Shown here piece by piece: positions 6,107-12,374 of a DNA stretch of 32,262 bases. Below the pieces are notes generated by a model. That model was not told the origin of the DNA, ran no database searches, and saw nothing but the letters and a program-made list of their open reading frames with translations. Source of the DNA: a virus; the IMG/VR virus record IMGVR_UViG_3300025168_000355, positions 1 through 32,262 of that record; one strand, 5' to 3'. The translations under genes and the position numbers were made by a program. The first letter of the stretch is position 1. Every line of letters starts with the position of its first letter.

Positions 6107-6585
6107 AAATTACTTTACAAAAATATGAAACGCAAGGTGCAAAATCTGGAGTGCTTGTTCCTTGCGATGAAGAATCAGAAACTTTTGTTGGTAAATTAAT
6201 TAGAAATGATGTAATTACTGCTGATTTTATAAAACCAAGAAATTACAAATTCCATAAAAAATGGTTTGCTTTAGTTAAATTTGCATATGATCATTGGAAA
6301 CCATCTAATCTTGAAGATGCAAGATGGAAAAATGTAGTTCCAGAAAAATCATTTGATAGATTTCGTAAAGATATTATTATTATGGCAGGAAGATATATTG
6401 CTGTGTATCGTGTAGATGGTTCTGTAAGAATAGAAGCACAATCTATTGCTTTTGCAAATATGGATGAAGAAGAATTTGGAAAATTGTATGACAAAACAGC
6501 AAATGTTATTTTAGAAAAAATATTAACTACTTACACAGCTGAAGAATTAGCTTTAACAGTTGTTAAATTAGAAACATTTTATTAA
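6103..6585 (+). CDS. DUF1367 family protein
   Basis: The 160-residue protein overlaps the previous gene by four bases (ATGA). It matches the DUF1367 pattern found in replication/recombination regions of temperate and virulent siphophages: an early GVLVPCDEESE segment, then NYKFHKKWFALVKFAYDHW, FDRFRKDIIIMAGRY, a serine/isoleucine block (IEAQSIAFANMDEEEFGKLY) and a helical C-terminus. No catalytic motif is obvious and no biochemical function is established to my knowledge. Its stop codon is part of the base of the leader fold in front of the next gene. Confidence 0.75.
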   Translation: MKITLQKYETQGAKSGVLVPCDEESETFVGKLIRNDVITADFIKPRNYKFHKKWFALVKFAYDHWKPSNLEDARWKNVVPEKSFDRFRKDIIIMAGRYIAVYRVDGSVRIEAQSIAFANMDEEEFGKLYDKTANVILEKILTTYTAEELALTVVKLETFY

Positions 6586-6635
6586 CCTATAGCAGTATTA
6601 TGCGTTCCAATGGTATTACAACACAGCAATAGGTT
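6584..6635 (+). promoter_or_regulatory. Leader fold covering the ribosome binding site of the 6636 gene
   Basis: AACCTAT (6584-6590, including the last two bases of the upstream stop codon) is perfectly complementary to ATAGGTT (6629-6635), which directly touches the ATG at 6636 and holds the only plausible ribosome binding site (AGG). The 38 bases between could fold further. The stem would need to open for initiation. The complementarity is visible; the control is inferred. Confidence 0.45.
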
Positions 6636-6911
6636 ATGACTAAAAAAGAACGCAAAATTAGATTTGAAACCTTAGCTGAATATGGTTGTTGTATTTGTAT
6701 GCGACCCGCTGAAATACATCATCTTATAGGATATAAATATTCTAGTTTAGGAAAAAAAGCAATTGATCAAAACACAATACCTTTATGTGTAGACCATCAT
6801 AGAGGTTCACAAGGCATACATCATTTAGGGATGAGAGTATGGGAAGAAGTTTACGGAACGCAAGAATACCATCTAAATTTAATTAATAAAAAAGTCAAAC
6901 TGTACGAATAA
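6636..6911 (+). CDS. Ref-type RecA-dependent nuclease (HNH-like)
   Basis: The 91-residue protein shows the zinc/HNH-like pattern of the phage P1 Ref family: C18CIC21 near the N-terminus, AEIHHLIG (H28, H29), TIPLCVDHHRG (C51, H54, H55), GIHHLG (H62, H63), then VWEEVYGTQ. Ref proteins cut DNA where RecA forms a D-loop. This protein is close to the minimal domain in length and lacks a long N-terminal DNA-binding arm. It sits among recombination genes. Its stop codon lies within the ACGAATAA element of the next promoter. Confidence 0.8.
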   Translation: MTKKERKIRFETLAEYGCCICMRPAEIHHLIGYKYSSLGKKAIDQNTIPLCVDHHRGSQGIHHLGMRVWEEVYGTQEYHLNLINKKVKLYE

Positions 6912-6947
6912 AGAGCGTATAATAATCTTTATAGCAATTAAGCTATA
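6904..6947 (+). promoter_or_regulatory. Early promoter with 5'-terminal hairpin (copy 2)
   Basis: ACGAATAA 6904-6911 is 14 bases before TATAAT 6918-6923. Seven bases later ATAGC (6931-6935) pairs with GCTAT (6942-6946) around AATTAA, with T6930-A6947 adding a pair. The hairpin is shorter than in the other two copies but starts at the same distance from the box. The binding site TTAGGAG and ATG 6971 follow. Confidence 0.7.
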
Positions 6948-6970
6948 TGACCAAAAATTAGGAGAATTAT

Positions 6971-7186
6971 ATGTTTAGATTTATCTTAGAAGCAAGGCGT
7001 AAAACTAACAAATGGTTATGGGAAAAAGGCATAGTTAAATACAATCAAAAATATGCTTTTCACAATATTAAACCAATTCCTTATGAAAAAGCTATTACTC
7101 CGTTAAGGGGTAGGTGGTGGTTTTTGTTAGGTATTTGTGTTGGTTACATTCCTTATGTAGTTCACATGCAAGGATGGTTAAGATGA
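6971..7186 (+). CDS. Small membrane protein (71 aa)
   Basis: The basic N-terminal two thirds (MFRFILEARRKTNKWLWEKG) are followed by one hydrophobic segment, WWFLLGICVGYIPYVV, at about residues 49-64. It has a good binding site (TTAGGAG) and is the first gene after promoter copy 2. No family recognised; a membrane-associated early protein is all that can be said. Confidence 0.65.
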   Translation: MFRFILEARRKTNKWLWEKGIVKYNQKYAFHNIKPIPYEKAITPLRGRWWFLLGICVGYIPYVVHMQGWLR

Positions 7187-7392
7187 GCAAAATAGGTCAA
7201 GAAATCATACAAATGTATGAAGATGGCAAAATTGTATTTGATGAAAATACAAATTGCTATTTGCTTGTTAATTGGCAAGAACAACAGCGTATAGATATGG
7301 AAGAAATACGCAATGATGCTTTGTATGATGAATATAAAGAACGCAAAGCAGGAATTACTAAAATAACTTTAGGAGATGAAAATGATACTTGA
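7183..7392 (+). CDS. Hypothetical acidic protein (69 aa)
   Basis: ATG 7183 overlaps the upstream TGA as ATGA and has AAGGATGG about ten bases before it; a longer reading from 7114 would run through the upstream gene and is not supported. The product (MSKIGQEIIQMYEDGKIVF...) is charged and probably helical, with EEIRNDALYDEYKERKAG near residues 44-61. No known motif. It overlaps the next gene by 11 bases. Confidence 0.6.
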   Translation: MSKIGQEIIQMYEDGKIVFDENTNCYLLVNWQEQQRIDMEEIRNDALYDEYKERKAGITKITLGDENDT

Positions 7393-7612
7393 TTATAAAA
7401 AAGATTACTATGATGATATTCATATAGCACAATTACACACGCTAAGAACAGGTCTTTTATTAGAAATGAAAGGCATGAAATTAAGTTGTGGTAGAAGTTG
7501 TTATACGATCATAAAAAAGCGTTGGGATTTAAAAGGAAACCAACAAAGAGTTTATGAGCAATTAACATATGCAATGGAACAATGTTGTTTAATAGGAGAT
7601 GATAATGCTTAG
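7382..7612 (+). CDS. Hypothetical protein (76 aa)
   Basis: Two ATGs lie six bases apart. The one at 7376 touches the AGGAG binding site (7371-7375) and is too close; ATG 7382 has correct spacing and is preferred. The product is basic and Cys-containing (MKLSCGRSCYTIIKKRW near residues 32-48; MEQCCLIG near the end). The CxxxC and CC pairs could bind a metal but the pattern matches no family I know. Confidence 0.6.
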   Translation: MILDYKKDYYDDIHIAQLHTLRTGLLLEMKGMKLSCGRSCYTIIKKRWDLKGNQQRVYEQLTYAMEQCCLIGDDNA

Positions 7613-7874
7613 TCAAAAAATAATAATTGAAAAATGGTTACATGATTATGGCTCTATAACTGGTAAAGAAGCTATGGAAAAATGTGGTGTATACCGATTA
7701 AGTAATTGTATTTTTAAAATACGAGAAAAACAAAAATTAACTAAAAGCAAATACTATATAGAAACGACTTATATAGATGTTGTCAATCCACATACTGGTG
7801 CAATTAGCCATCCAGCTATGTATAAATTATGCAAAAAAACAATTTTACAAACCTTAATGGAGAAAACAAAATGA
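7605..7874 (+). CDS. Winged-helix DNA-binding protein
   Basis: As with the previous gene, an ATG touching AGGAG (7599) is followed six bases later by the better placed ATG 7605. The 89-residue product carries the pattern of small phage helix-turn-helix proteins: IEKWLHDYGSITGKEAMEKC, GVYRLSNCIFKIREKQKL (residues about 7-45), followed by a wing-like hairpin (YYIETTYIDVVNPHTG). It probably binds DNA and may control recombination or modification genes. It overlaps the ERF gene start by four bases. Confidence 0.7.
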   Translation: MLSQKIIIEKWLHDYGSITGKEAMEKCGVYRLSNCIFKIREKQKLTKSKYYIETTYIDVVNPHTGAISHPAMYKLCKKTILQTLMEKTK

Positions 7875-8473
7875 CTACTAAAAATTTAACTTTATCTGAA
7901 GCATTACTAGAATTTAAAAAAAGAGAATTAAAAGTTGTAAAAGATTCTAAAAATTCTTTTTATGCTAATTCTGAATATGCTGATATTAACAATGTACTTA
8001 AAACTATACAACCTACATTAAATGATTTAGGAATTGTATTAGTTCAAAGTGTGCAAATTCAAGATGGTTTTGATGTGTTACAAACTAATATATCAATGGC
8101 ACATAATCCATCTGAAGGCTTATCAAGTTCTGTAAGATTAGTAATGCCTCAAGGAAAAGAAAACATGCAAACCCTAGGGGCGTGTGTGACATATGCTCGG
8201 AGATACGGAATTATAAGTATGCTATCTCTTGAAGCTATAGGTGTTGATGCTGATGATGATGGAAATGTAGCTATAGGCATGAAACCTAAAACACCAAGCC
8301 AAAAACGAAGTGATCATGTGGTAAAATTAAAAAGTGATTTAGATAGGGCGAAGAAAACTGGCAATTTAGAATTAGCCACAAATGTTTATGAAGAAGCTGA
8401 TGGTACTGATTATTTAATACCTGTGATAGATTATCATTCACAATTGTTTGACAATACAGAAGCAACTTTATAA
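7871..8473 (+). CDS. erf: ERF-family single-strand annealing recombinase
   Basis: ATG 7871 (ATGA overlap, binding site TGGAG) gives 200 residues; a longer frame to 7829 lacks a binding site. ERF family features: NSEYADINNVLKTIQPTLND (residues 33-52), then the signature LGACVTYARRYGIISMLSLE (102-121) and DADDDGN (126-132). ERF proteins form rings that anneal complementary single strands, replacing RecA in phage recombination. The C-terminal third is helical and less conserved. An SSB-like protein is encoded two genes downstream, a usual partner. Confidence 0.88.
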   Translation: MTTKNLTLSEALLEFKKRELKVVKDSKNSFYANSEYADINNVLKTIQPTLNDLGIVLVQSVQIQDGFDVLQTNISMAHNPSEGLSSSVRLVMPQGKENMQTLGACVTYARRYGIISMLSLEAIGVDADDDGNVAIGMKPKTPSQKRSDHVVKLKSDLDRAKKTGNLELATNVYEEADGTDYLIPVIDYHSQLFDNTEATL

Positions 8474-8600
8474 AAAAAATTACTGATGCCCAATCGGTAT
8501 TCGGGGTTTCAGTTAAGGTTATTCATTCCTTATCTCCTTTACCTCGTTAGGTCTTATGGGGGATTGGTTGCCCTAAGCAACCACTATTACAGGATATAGA
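8448..8600 (+). ncRNA. Highly structured leader or small RNA with its own promoter
   Basis: TTGACA (8448-8453) and TATAAA (8469-8474) form a candidate promoter inside the end of erf, although the 15-base spacer is short. Seven bases after TATAAA a chain of hairpins begins: ACTGA/TCAGT (8482-8486/8509-8513) enclosing CCCAAT..ATT..GGG; TAAGG/CCTTA (8514-8518/8528-8532); ACCT-CGTT-AGGT (8541-8552); and TGGTTGC-CCTAA-GCAACCA (8565-8583). CCAATC (8490-8495) could instead pair with GATTGG (8562-8567), which excludes the first and last stems. An AGGA binding site and ATG 8601 follow. It does not fit a tRNA. Confidence 0.55.
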
Positions 8601-8984
8601 ATGATTACATATGAACAATTCTTAGAACATTTAACAGACCCATCACTTATGCCAAAAGATAGGTTCACAAACAAAATAGAAATACTTAGATTAAAAAACC
8701 AAATGGGTTGGACAATTGCCCATGCTCAATCAAGACGAGGTTGGGTAACAAATGATAATAACATACTAAAATGGTCAACTATACAAGGTTACACAGTTGC
8801 TCATTGCCAAGCATTTCATGGCGAAATATTTACATCAAAAATAATTAACAGACTTCAAACTGATATTGGGTGGTTGCCTGCATCTTCAAAAACAAAAATA
8901 GAAACGAAGATATCAGTTGAACAATTAGGCAGTCTTGTAACCAAAGGCTATTCTTATATATCTAAAGCAAGGAGAAAAAAATGA
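8601..8984 (+). CDS. Protein with degenerate 'GxTVAHxQAxxG' repeats
   Basis: The 127-residue protein contains two related units: GWTIAHAQSRRGW (residues 36-48) and GYTVAHCQAFHGEIFTS (63-79), with a third weaker GWLPAS (90-95). The TVAHxQAxxG phrase is ankyrin-like and occurs in phage proteins of unknown role. The C-terminus (KISVEQLGSLVTKGYSYISK, then ARRKK) is basic. Translation follows the structured leader at 8448-8600, with the AGGA site unpaired in the hairpins described. The function is unknown. Confidence 0.7.
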   Translation: MITYEQFLEHLTDPSLMPKDRFTNKIEILRLKNQMGWTIAHAQSRRGWVTNDNNILKWSTIQGYTVAHCQAFHGEIFTSKIINRLQTDIGWLPASSKTKIETKISVEQLGSLVTKGYSYISKARRKK

Positions 8985-9301
8985 ACTACGATAATACAAA
9001 CAAAGCAATAGCTTATGTTGAAAATGGACTGTTTGCAAAAGCAGGTGTTGAAAATTTACAAGCACAAAGAAAACCGATACTCAAACTTAAAGTAAATGTT
9101 GATGGCAAAGATGTAGAAATAGCATTGTATTTTAAAATGGTATATGACGAAGCTACAGGAAGTTTTACTGATCAATATAAAGTTACTAGCACAGGCTCTA
9201 AAATGTTAGCTGGAAAAGTAACTTTACCATATGTTGCAAATGCAATAGATTCTGTTACTGAATCAAATGTAGAAGAATTTGAAGATAAAGTACCTTTTTA
9301 G
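8981..9301 (+). CDS. Putative single-stranded DNA-binding protein
   Basis: The 106-residue protein overlaps the previous gene by four bases. The centre (KPILKLKVNVDGKDVEIALY, FKMVYDEATGSFTDQYKVTS) looks like a small beta barrel of OB type. The last residues, EEFEDKVPF, are an acidic tail ending in PF, the tip by which SSB proteins dock onto replication and repair partners. This tail plus its place just after the ERF recombinase suggests ssDNA binding. No aromatic pattern of classical SSB is clear, so this is an inference rather than a family match. Confidence 0.6.
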   Translation: MNYDNTNKAIAYVENGLFAKAGVENLQAQRKPILKLKVNVDGKDVEIALYFKMVYDEATGSFTDQYKVTSTGSKMLAGKVTLPYVANAIDSVTESNVEEFEDKVPF

Positions 9302-9333
9302 GCTTTCATATTCTTTCATATAGCAACTTTCTT

Positions 9334-9361
9334 TACCCTTGCCTTGTCGTTGGTAGGGGTA
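9334..9361 (+). promoter_or_regulatory. Hairpin containing the ribosome binding site of the 9363 gene
   Basis: TACCCTTGCC (9334-9343) pairs with GGTAGGGGTA (9352-9361) over ten positions, including two G-U pairs, around loop TTGTCGTT. The GGGG that serves as ribosome binding site lies within the 3' arm and ATG 9363 starts one base after the stem. Upstream is a direct repeat CTTTCATAT (9303-9311, 9313-9321). This fold should lower translation unless something opens it. Confidence 0.55.
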
Positions 9362-9362
9362 A

Positions 9363-9644
9363 ATGTCTAAAATAACTAAGGCAACTCTTAAAAAAGCAAT
9401 TGATCAAAATGTTTGGCGTTTTGCTAAAACAATGCCAAAGAATCCACATTGGTATGCACTGCGTGAAAATTGGCAAGGCGAATTAGATTTTGATATTTTC
9501 GTAATATACATTCGGCAGTTCGGATATAATACAAAATATCGGGGGTGGAATTACACCTTGTTAGATATTGATGGACATTCTTATTGGACTATGGGTGCAC
9601 CAATATCTAAAACGATACTTATAAACAGAAAAGAGATTGTATGA
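9363..9644 (+). CDS. Conserved phage hypothetical protein of the modification cassette
   Basis: The 93-residue protein contains phrases I associate with a recurrent phage family of unknown function: NPHWYALRENW (residues 27-37), FVIYIRQFGY (46-55), YTLLDIDGHSYWTMGAPISK (64-83) and ILINR. Aromatic residues and the GHSYWTMGAP motif suggest a small enzyme or nucleotide/sugar-binding fold, but this is not shown. It overlaps the methyltransferase by four bases, and its translation appears gated by the hairpin just upstream. The family link is from memory. Confidence 0.65.
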   Translation: MSKITKATLKKAIDQNVWRFAKTMPKNPHWYALRENWQGELDFDIFVIYIRQFGYNTKYRGWNYTLLDIDGHSYWTMGAPISKTILINRKEIV

Positions 9645-10195
9645 ATTCAGAGGATTTTTACGATAGCATTGCAGAGCAATACGATACATTCTTCCAAGAT
9701 GAGGCATCTAAGGAAGAAGATGCTAAAGTTAAAGAACATTTAATTCCATTGTTACAATGGGGCAATAAACGTGTCTTAGATATAGGATGTGGTACAGGTC
9801 TTTTATTAGAAATGTATTATATTGATGATTATATTGGTATAGACCCATCTATAAGAATGTTAGCTCAACTTACTAAAAAGTTTGAAAAATCTATAGTTTT
9901 TAAAACGCCCTTTGAAGATTTCCATTGGTTAAACAATAGAGATATATTAATTTCTTTATATGGTTCTATTAGTTATGTGGACCCTGTTTATTTTAAAGAA
10001 TACTTACAGCATTTTCATGGTGAATTTTATTTTATGTTTTATAACGATAATTACAAACCTGTAACTTACGATAAAGCTGGAAATAAAACTGAACATTACA
10101 ATATTAACGAATATGAATTTGATGATAAATGGATGTCAGGTGCTAATATTTATTATTTAAATAATTATTTAATTTTTACGAGTCTTGAATTATGA
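9641..10195 (+). CDS. Class I SAM-dependent methyltransferase
   Basis: The 184-residue protein has the SAM-binding motif VLDIGCGTG at residues 45-53 and the acidic motif II strand end GIDPS (66-70), preceded by the common YDSIAEQYDTFF N-terminus. The following strand DILISLYGSISYV (about 105-117) takes the place of motif IV, but there is no DPPY or NPPY motif, so it is not a standard N6-adenine or N4-cytosine DNA methylase. The substrate is open: a small molecule, a modified base precursor or protein. It lies between two overlapping genes (ATGA joints), so it is made together with the PAPS-reductase-like protein. Confidence 0.82.
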   Translation: MNSEDFYDSIAEQYDTFFQDEASKEEDAKVKEHLIPLLQWGNKRVLDIGCGTGLLLEMYYIDDYIGIDPSIRMLAQLTKKFEKSIVFKTPFEDFHWLNNRDILISLYGSISYVDPVYFKEYLQHFHGEFYFMFYNDNYKPVTYDKAGNKTEHYNINEYEFDDKWMSGANIYYLNNYLIFTSLEL

Positions 10196-11298
10196 GATTT
10201 TATAGAAATGAAAATGTTTTTGAAGTTGCATTAGATAGAATAAGATGGTTGTATGATGAATTTGACGATATTGTTGTTTCATATAGTGGTGGTAAAGATT
10301 CAGTAATTGTTTTTCAATTAACATTAATTGTAGCTAAAGAAAGAAACCGATTGCCATTAAAAGTTTTGTTTTTAGACCAAGAAGCAGAATTTGAAGCTAC
10401 TATTGATTTAGTAACTGAAATCATGGAAATGAAAGAAGTTAAACCTATGTGGTTTCAAATGCCTATGAAGATATTTAATGCCACATCTTCACAAGACCCA
10501 TGGATTCAATGTTGGGATAAAGATAAAGAACATTTATGGATGCGTAAAAAAGTACCATATGCAATTACAGAAAATAAATATGGAACTGATCGCTTTAAGG
10601 AAATGTTTACAAAAATATTACTTACAGATTTTCCACCTAGAAGTGCAAATATTGGGGGTGTAAGAGCCGAAGAAAGTCCAGCAAGACTACTTTCTCTAAC
10701 TGGACAAGTAACCTATAAGGGTGAAACATGGGGCAAAGCATTAGACAAAATTAAGCATAAATATACTTTTTATCCAATTTACGATTGGAGTTATACAGAT
10801 GTTTGGAAAGCAATACACGATAACAATTGGAAATATAATGTGGTGTATGATCAACAATTTAGTTGGGGTGTTCCAATATTAAAAATGAGAGTTTCTAGTT
10901 TATGCCATGAAACTTCTGTAGCAAATCTTAAATATCTACAAGAAGTAGAAAAAGATACATGGCAAAAATTAACTCAAAGATTACATGGAATTGATACAGA
11001 AGGTAAATTTGGAGATGATTTAGGTTGCCCCCAGGAATTACCATTTATGTTTCATAGTTGGAATGAATACAGAGATTACCTTGTAGATAATATGTTGCCA
11101 GAAGGTAAAGGCAAAATAAAAATAATTAAAAAATTTAAGAATTTTGATAATAGATTTGGACATTTAAAAAGATATTACAGAGTTTGTATTACAACAATTA
11201 TTAAAAATGATTATCACTTTACTTTATTAGATAATTACAGAGTTGCAAATAATAGAAAAGAAATTAAATCTGGAGTACCAAAGGAGATGTATGTCTAA
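10192..11298 (+). CDS. PAPS-reductase-like PP-loop protein (IbrA / DUF3440 type)
   Basis: The 368-residue protein has the PP-loop SGGKDS (residues 32-37), FLDQEAEFEAT (60-70), GGVRAEESPAR (155-165) and YPIYDWSYTDVW (194-205), all found in the PAPS reductase / adenine-nucleotide alpha-hydrolase family. The catalytic ECGLH tail of assimilatory CysH reductases is absent, so it is unlikely to reduce PAPS. It resembles IbrA-type proteins, which are encoded beside a ParB-fold partner, as here. PP-loop relatives such as DndC activate substrates with ATP during DNA phosphorothioation. The exact reaction here is unknown. It overlaps both neighbours. Confidence 0.85.
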   Translation: MRFYRNENVFEVALDRIRWLYDEFDDIVVSYSGGKDSVIVFQLTLIVAKERNRLPLKVLFLDQEAEFEATIDLVTEIMEMKEVKPMWFQMPMKIFNATSSQDPWIQCWDKDKEHLWMRKKVPYAITENKYGTDRFKEMFTKILLTDFPPRSANIGGVRAEESPARLLSLTGQVTYKGETWGKALDKIKHKYTFYPIYDWSYTDVWKAIHDNNWKYNVVYDQQFSWGVPILKMRVSSLCHETSVANLKYLQEVEKDTWQKLTQRLHGIDTEGKFGDDLGCPQELPFMFHSWNEYRDYLVDNMLPEGKGKIKIIKKFKNFDNRFGHLKRYYRVCITTIIKNDYHFTLLDNYRVANNRKEIKSGVPKEMYV

Positions 11299-11860
11299 AA
11301 TAAAAATGCCAATTGATAGTGTTAAATGGGTTAGTTTAGATAATGTTGAAGCAAATGATTACAACCCAAATTCTGTAGCTAAAACAGAATTAAAATTATT
11401 ACAAACTTCAATACTTGCTGATGGTTATACACAACCTATAGTTACTTTTTATGATAATGACAAAAACAAATATGTAATTGTAGATGGTTTTCATAGATAC
11501 ACCTGTTGTAAGATTAATAAAGACATCAATTCTATGTGTAATAACAAAATCCCAGTAGTTGTTATAGAAAAAGATATTAATGATCGTATGGCTTCTACAG
11601 TTAGACACAATAGGGCAAGAGGAAAGCATTCTGTAACAGGTATGAGTGATATGGTATTTAAAATGCTTGATAACGGAATGAGTGATACTGAAATATGTAA
11701 AGAATTAGGAATGGAAGCTGAAGAAATAGTTAGGTTAAAACATTTAACTGGATTTTCTAAATTATTTGCAAATGTAGAATATAGAAAAGCATGGGAAACT
11801 GATAAACAATTACGCATAAGAAAGGAACATAGAGATGGAAACGATAAAAAAGAAAATTAA
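11291..11860 (+). CDS. ParB/Srx-fold protein 1 (IbrB-like)
   Basis: ATG 11291 follows AAGGAG (11281-11286); a start at 11243 lies deep in the upstream gene. The 189 residues comprise a ParB/sulfiredoxin-fold domain (VKWVSLDNVEANDYNPNSVA, DGYTQPIVTF, and the active-site phrase VDGFHRY at 64-70), then RHNRARGKHS and a helix-turn-helix (SDTEICKELGMEAEEIVRL, residues 131-149). This is the IbrB arrangement and it directly follows an IbrA-like gene. ParB-fold proteins bind CTP or ATP and some cut or modify DNA. It overlaps ParB protein 2 by 26 bases. Confidence 0.85.
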   Translation: MSKIKMPIDSVKWVSLDNVEANDYNPNSVAKTELKLLQTSILADGYTQPIVTFYDNDKNKYVIVDGFHRYTCCKINKDINSMCNNKIPVVVIEKDINDRMASTVRHNRARGKHSVTGMSDMVFKMLDNGMSDTEICKELGMEAEEIVRLKHLTGFSKLFANVEYRKAWETDKQLRIRKEHRDGNDKKEN

Positions 11861-12374
11861 AGATTTAATACCATATAAAAACAATGCTCGATTAAATGAT
11901 GAAACAGTTGAGCGTTTAGCAAAATCAATAGAAGATTATGGTTATGTTGTTCCTATTGTAATTGATCACAAGAATGTTTTAGTAACTGGTCATGCTAGAT
12001 TAAAAGCAATTAAAAAATTAGGATGGAAAAATGTTGAATGTGTTGTGTCTAATTTATCTGAAGAAGAAAATAAAGAATATCGAATAATAGATAACAAAAT
12101 ACAAGATATTACAGAATGGAATGATGATTTATTAGTAACAGAATTAAGAGGGTTACAACATATAGCATCTGAATTTGATTTAAAAGTTAACACAGCATTA
12201 GAAACAAGTTATGGAATGTTTGACGATGCAGTAACAAATGCTGATATAGAAAAACAAGAAAACAAATTTGAAACTGGTTTTGTCAATAGGGCAAATCAAG
12301 CAAATGATAGTTTAATACAAGTTTCTTGTGAGCATTGTGGTGCTAATTTTGGTATAGAGGCTGATAAATTATGA
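11835..12374 (+). CDS. ParB/Srx-fold protein 2 with C-terminal CxxC
   Basis: The 179-residue protein has a compact ParB domain: IKDLIPYKNNARLNDETVER, SIEDYGYVVPIVID (31-44), TGHARLKA (51-58), then RIIDNKIQDITEWNDDLL (83-100). It aligns without gaps to the next gene over the first 100 residues, so the two are tandem duplicates. The C-terminal tail is VSCEHCGANFGIE, with one CxxC knuckle (C165, C168), half of a zinc ribbon. No HTH follows the ParB domain, unlike protein 1. Similar genes precede the terminase in many phages; their role in packaging or modification is not settled. Confidence 0.83.
   Translation: METIKKKIKDLIPYKNNARLNDETVERLAKSIEDYGYVVPIVIDHKNVLVTGHARLKAIKKLGWKNVECVVSNLSEEENKEYRIIDNKIQDITEWNDDLLVTELRGLQHIASEFDLKVNTALETSYGMFDDAVTNADIEKQENKFETGFVNRANQANDSLIQVSCEHCGANFGIEADKL

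Noticed and set aside
8474-8600. tRNA gene
   Set aside because: The hairpins do not form a cloverleaf; no T-loop GTTCGA-type sequence or acceptor pairing was found.
10478-10663. Plus-strand 61-codon frame inside the PAPS-reductase-like gene
   Set aside because: It is nested in another frame of a gene with clear motifs, with no binding site.
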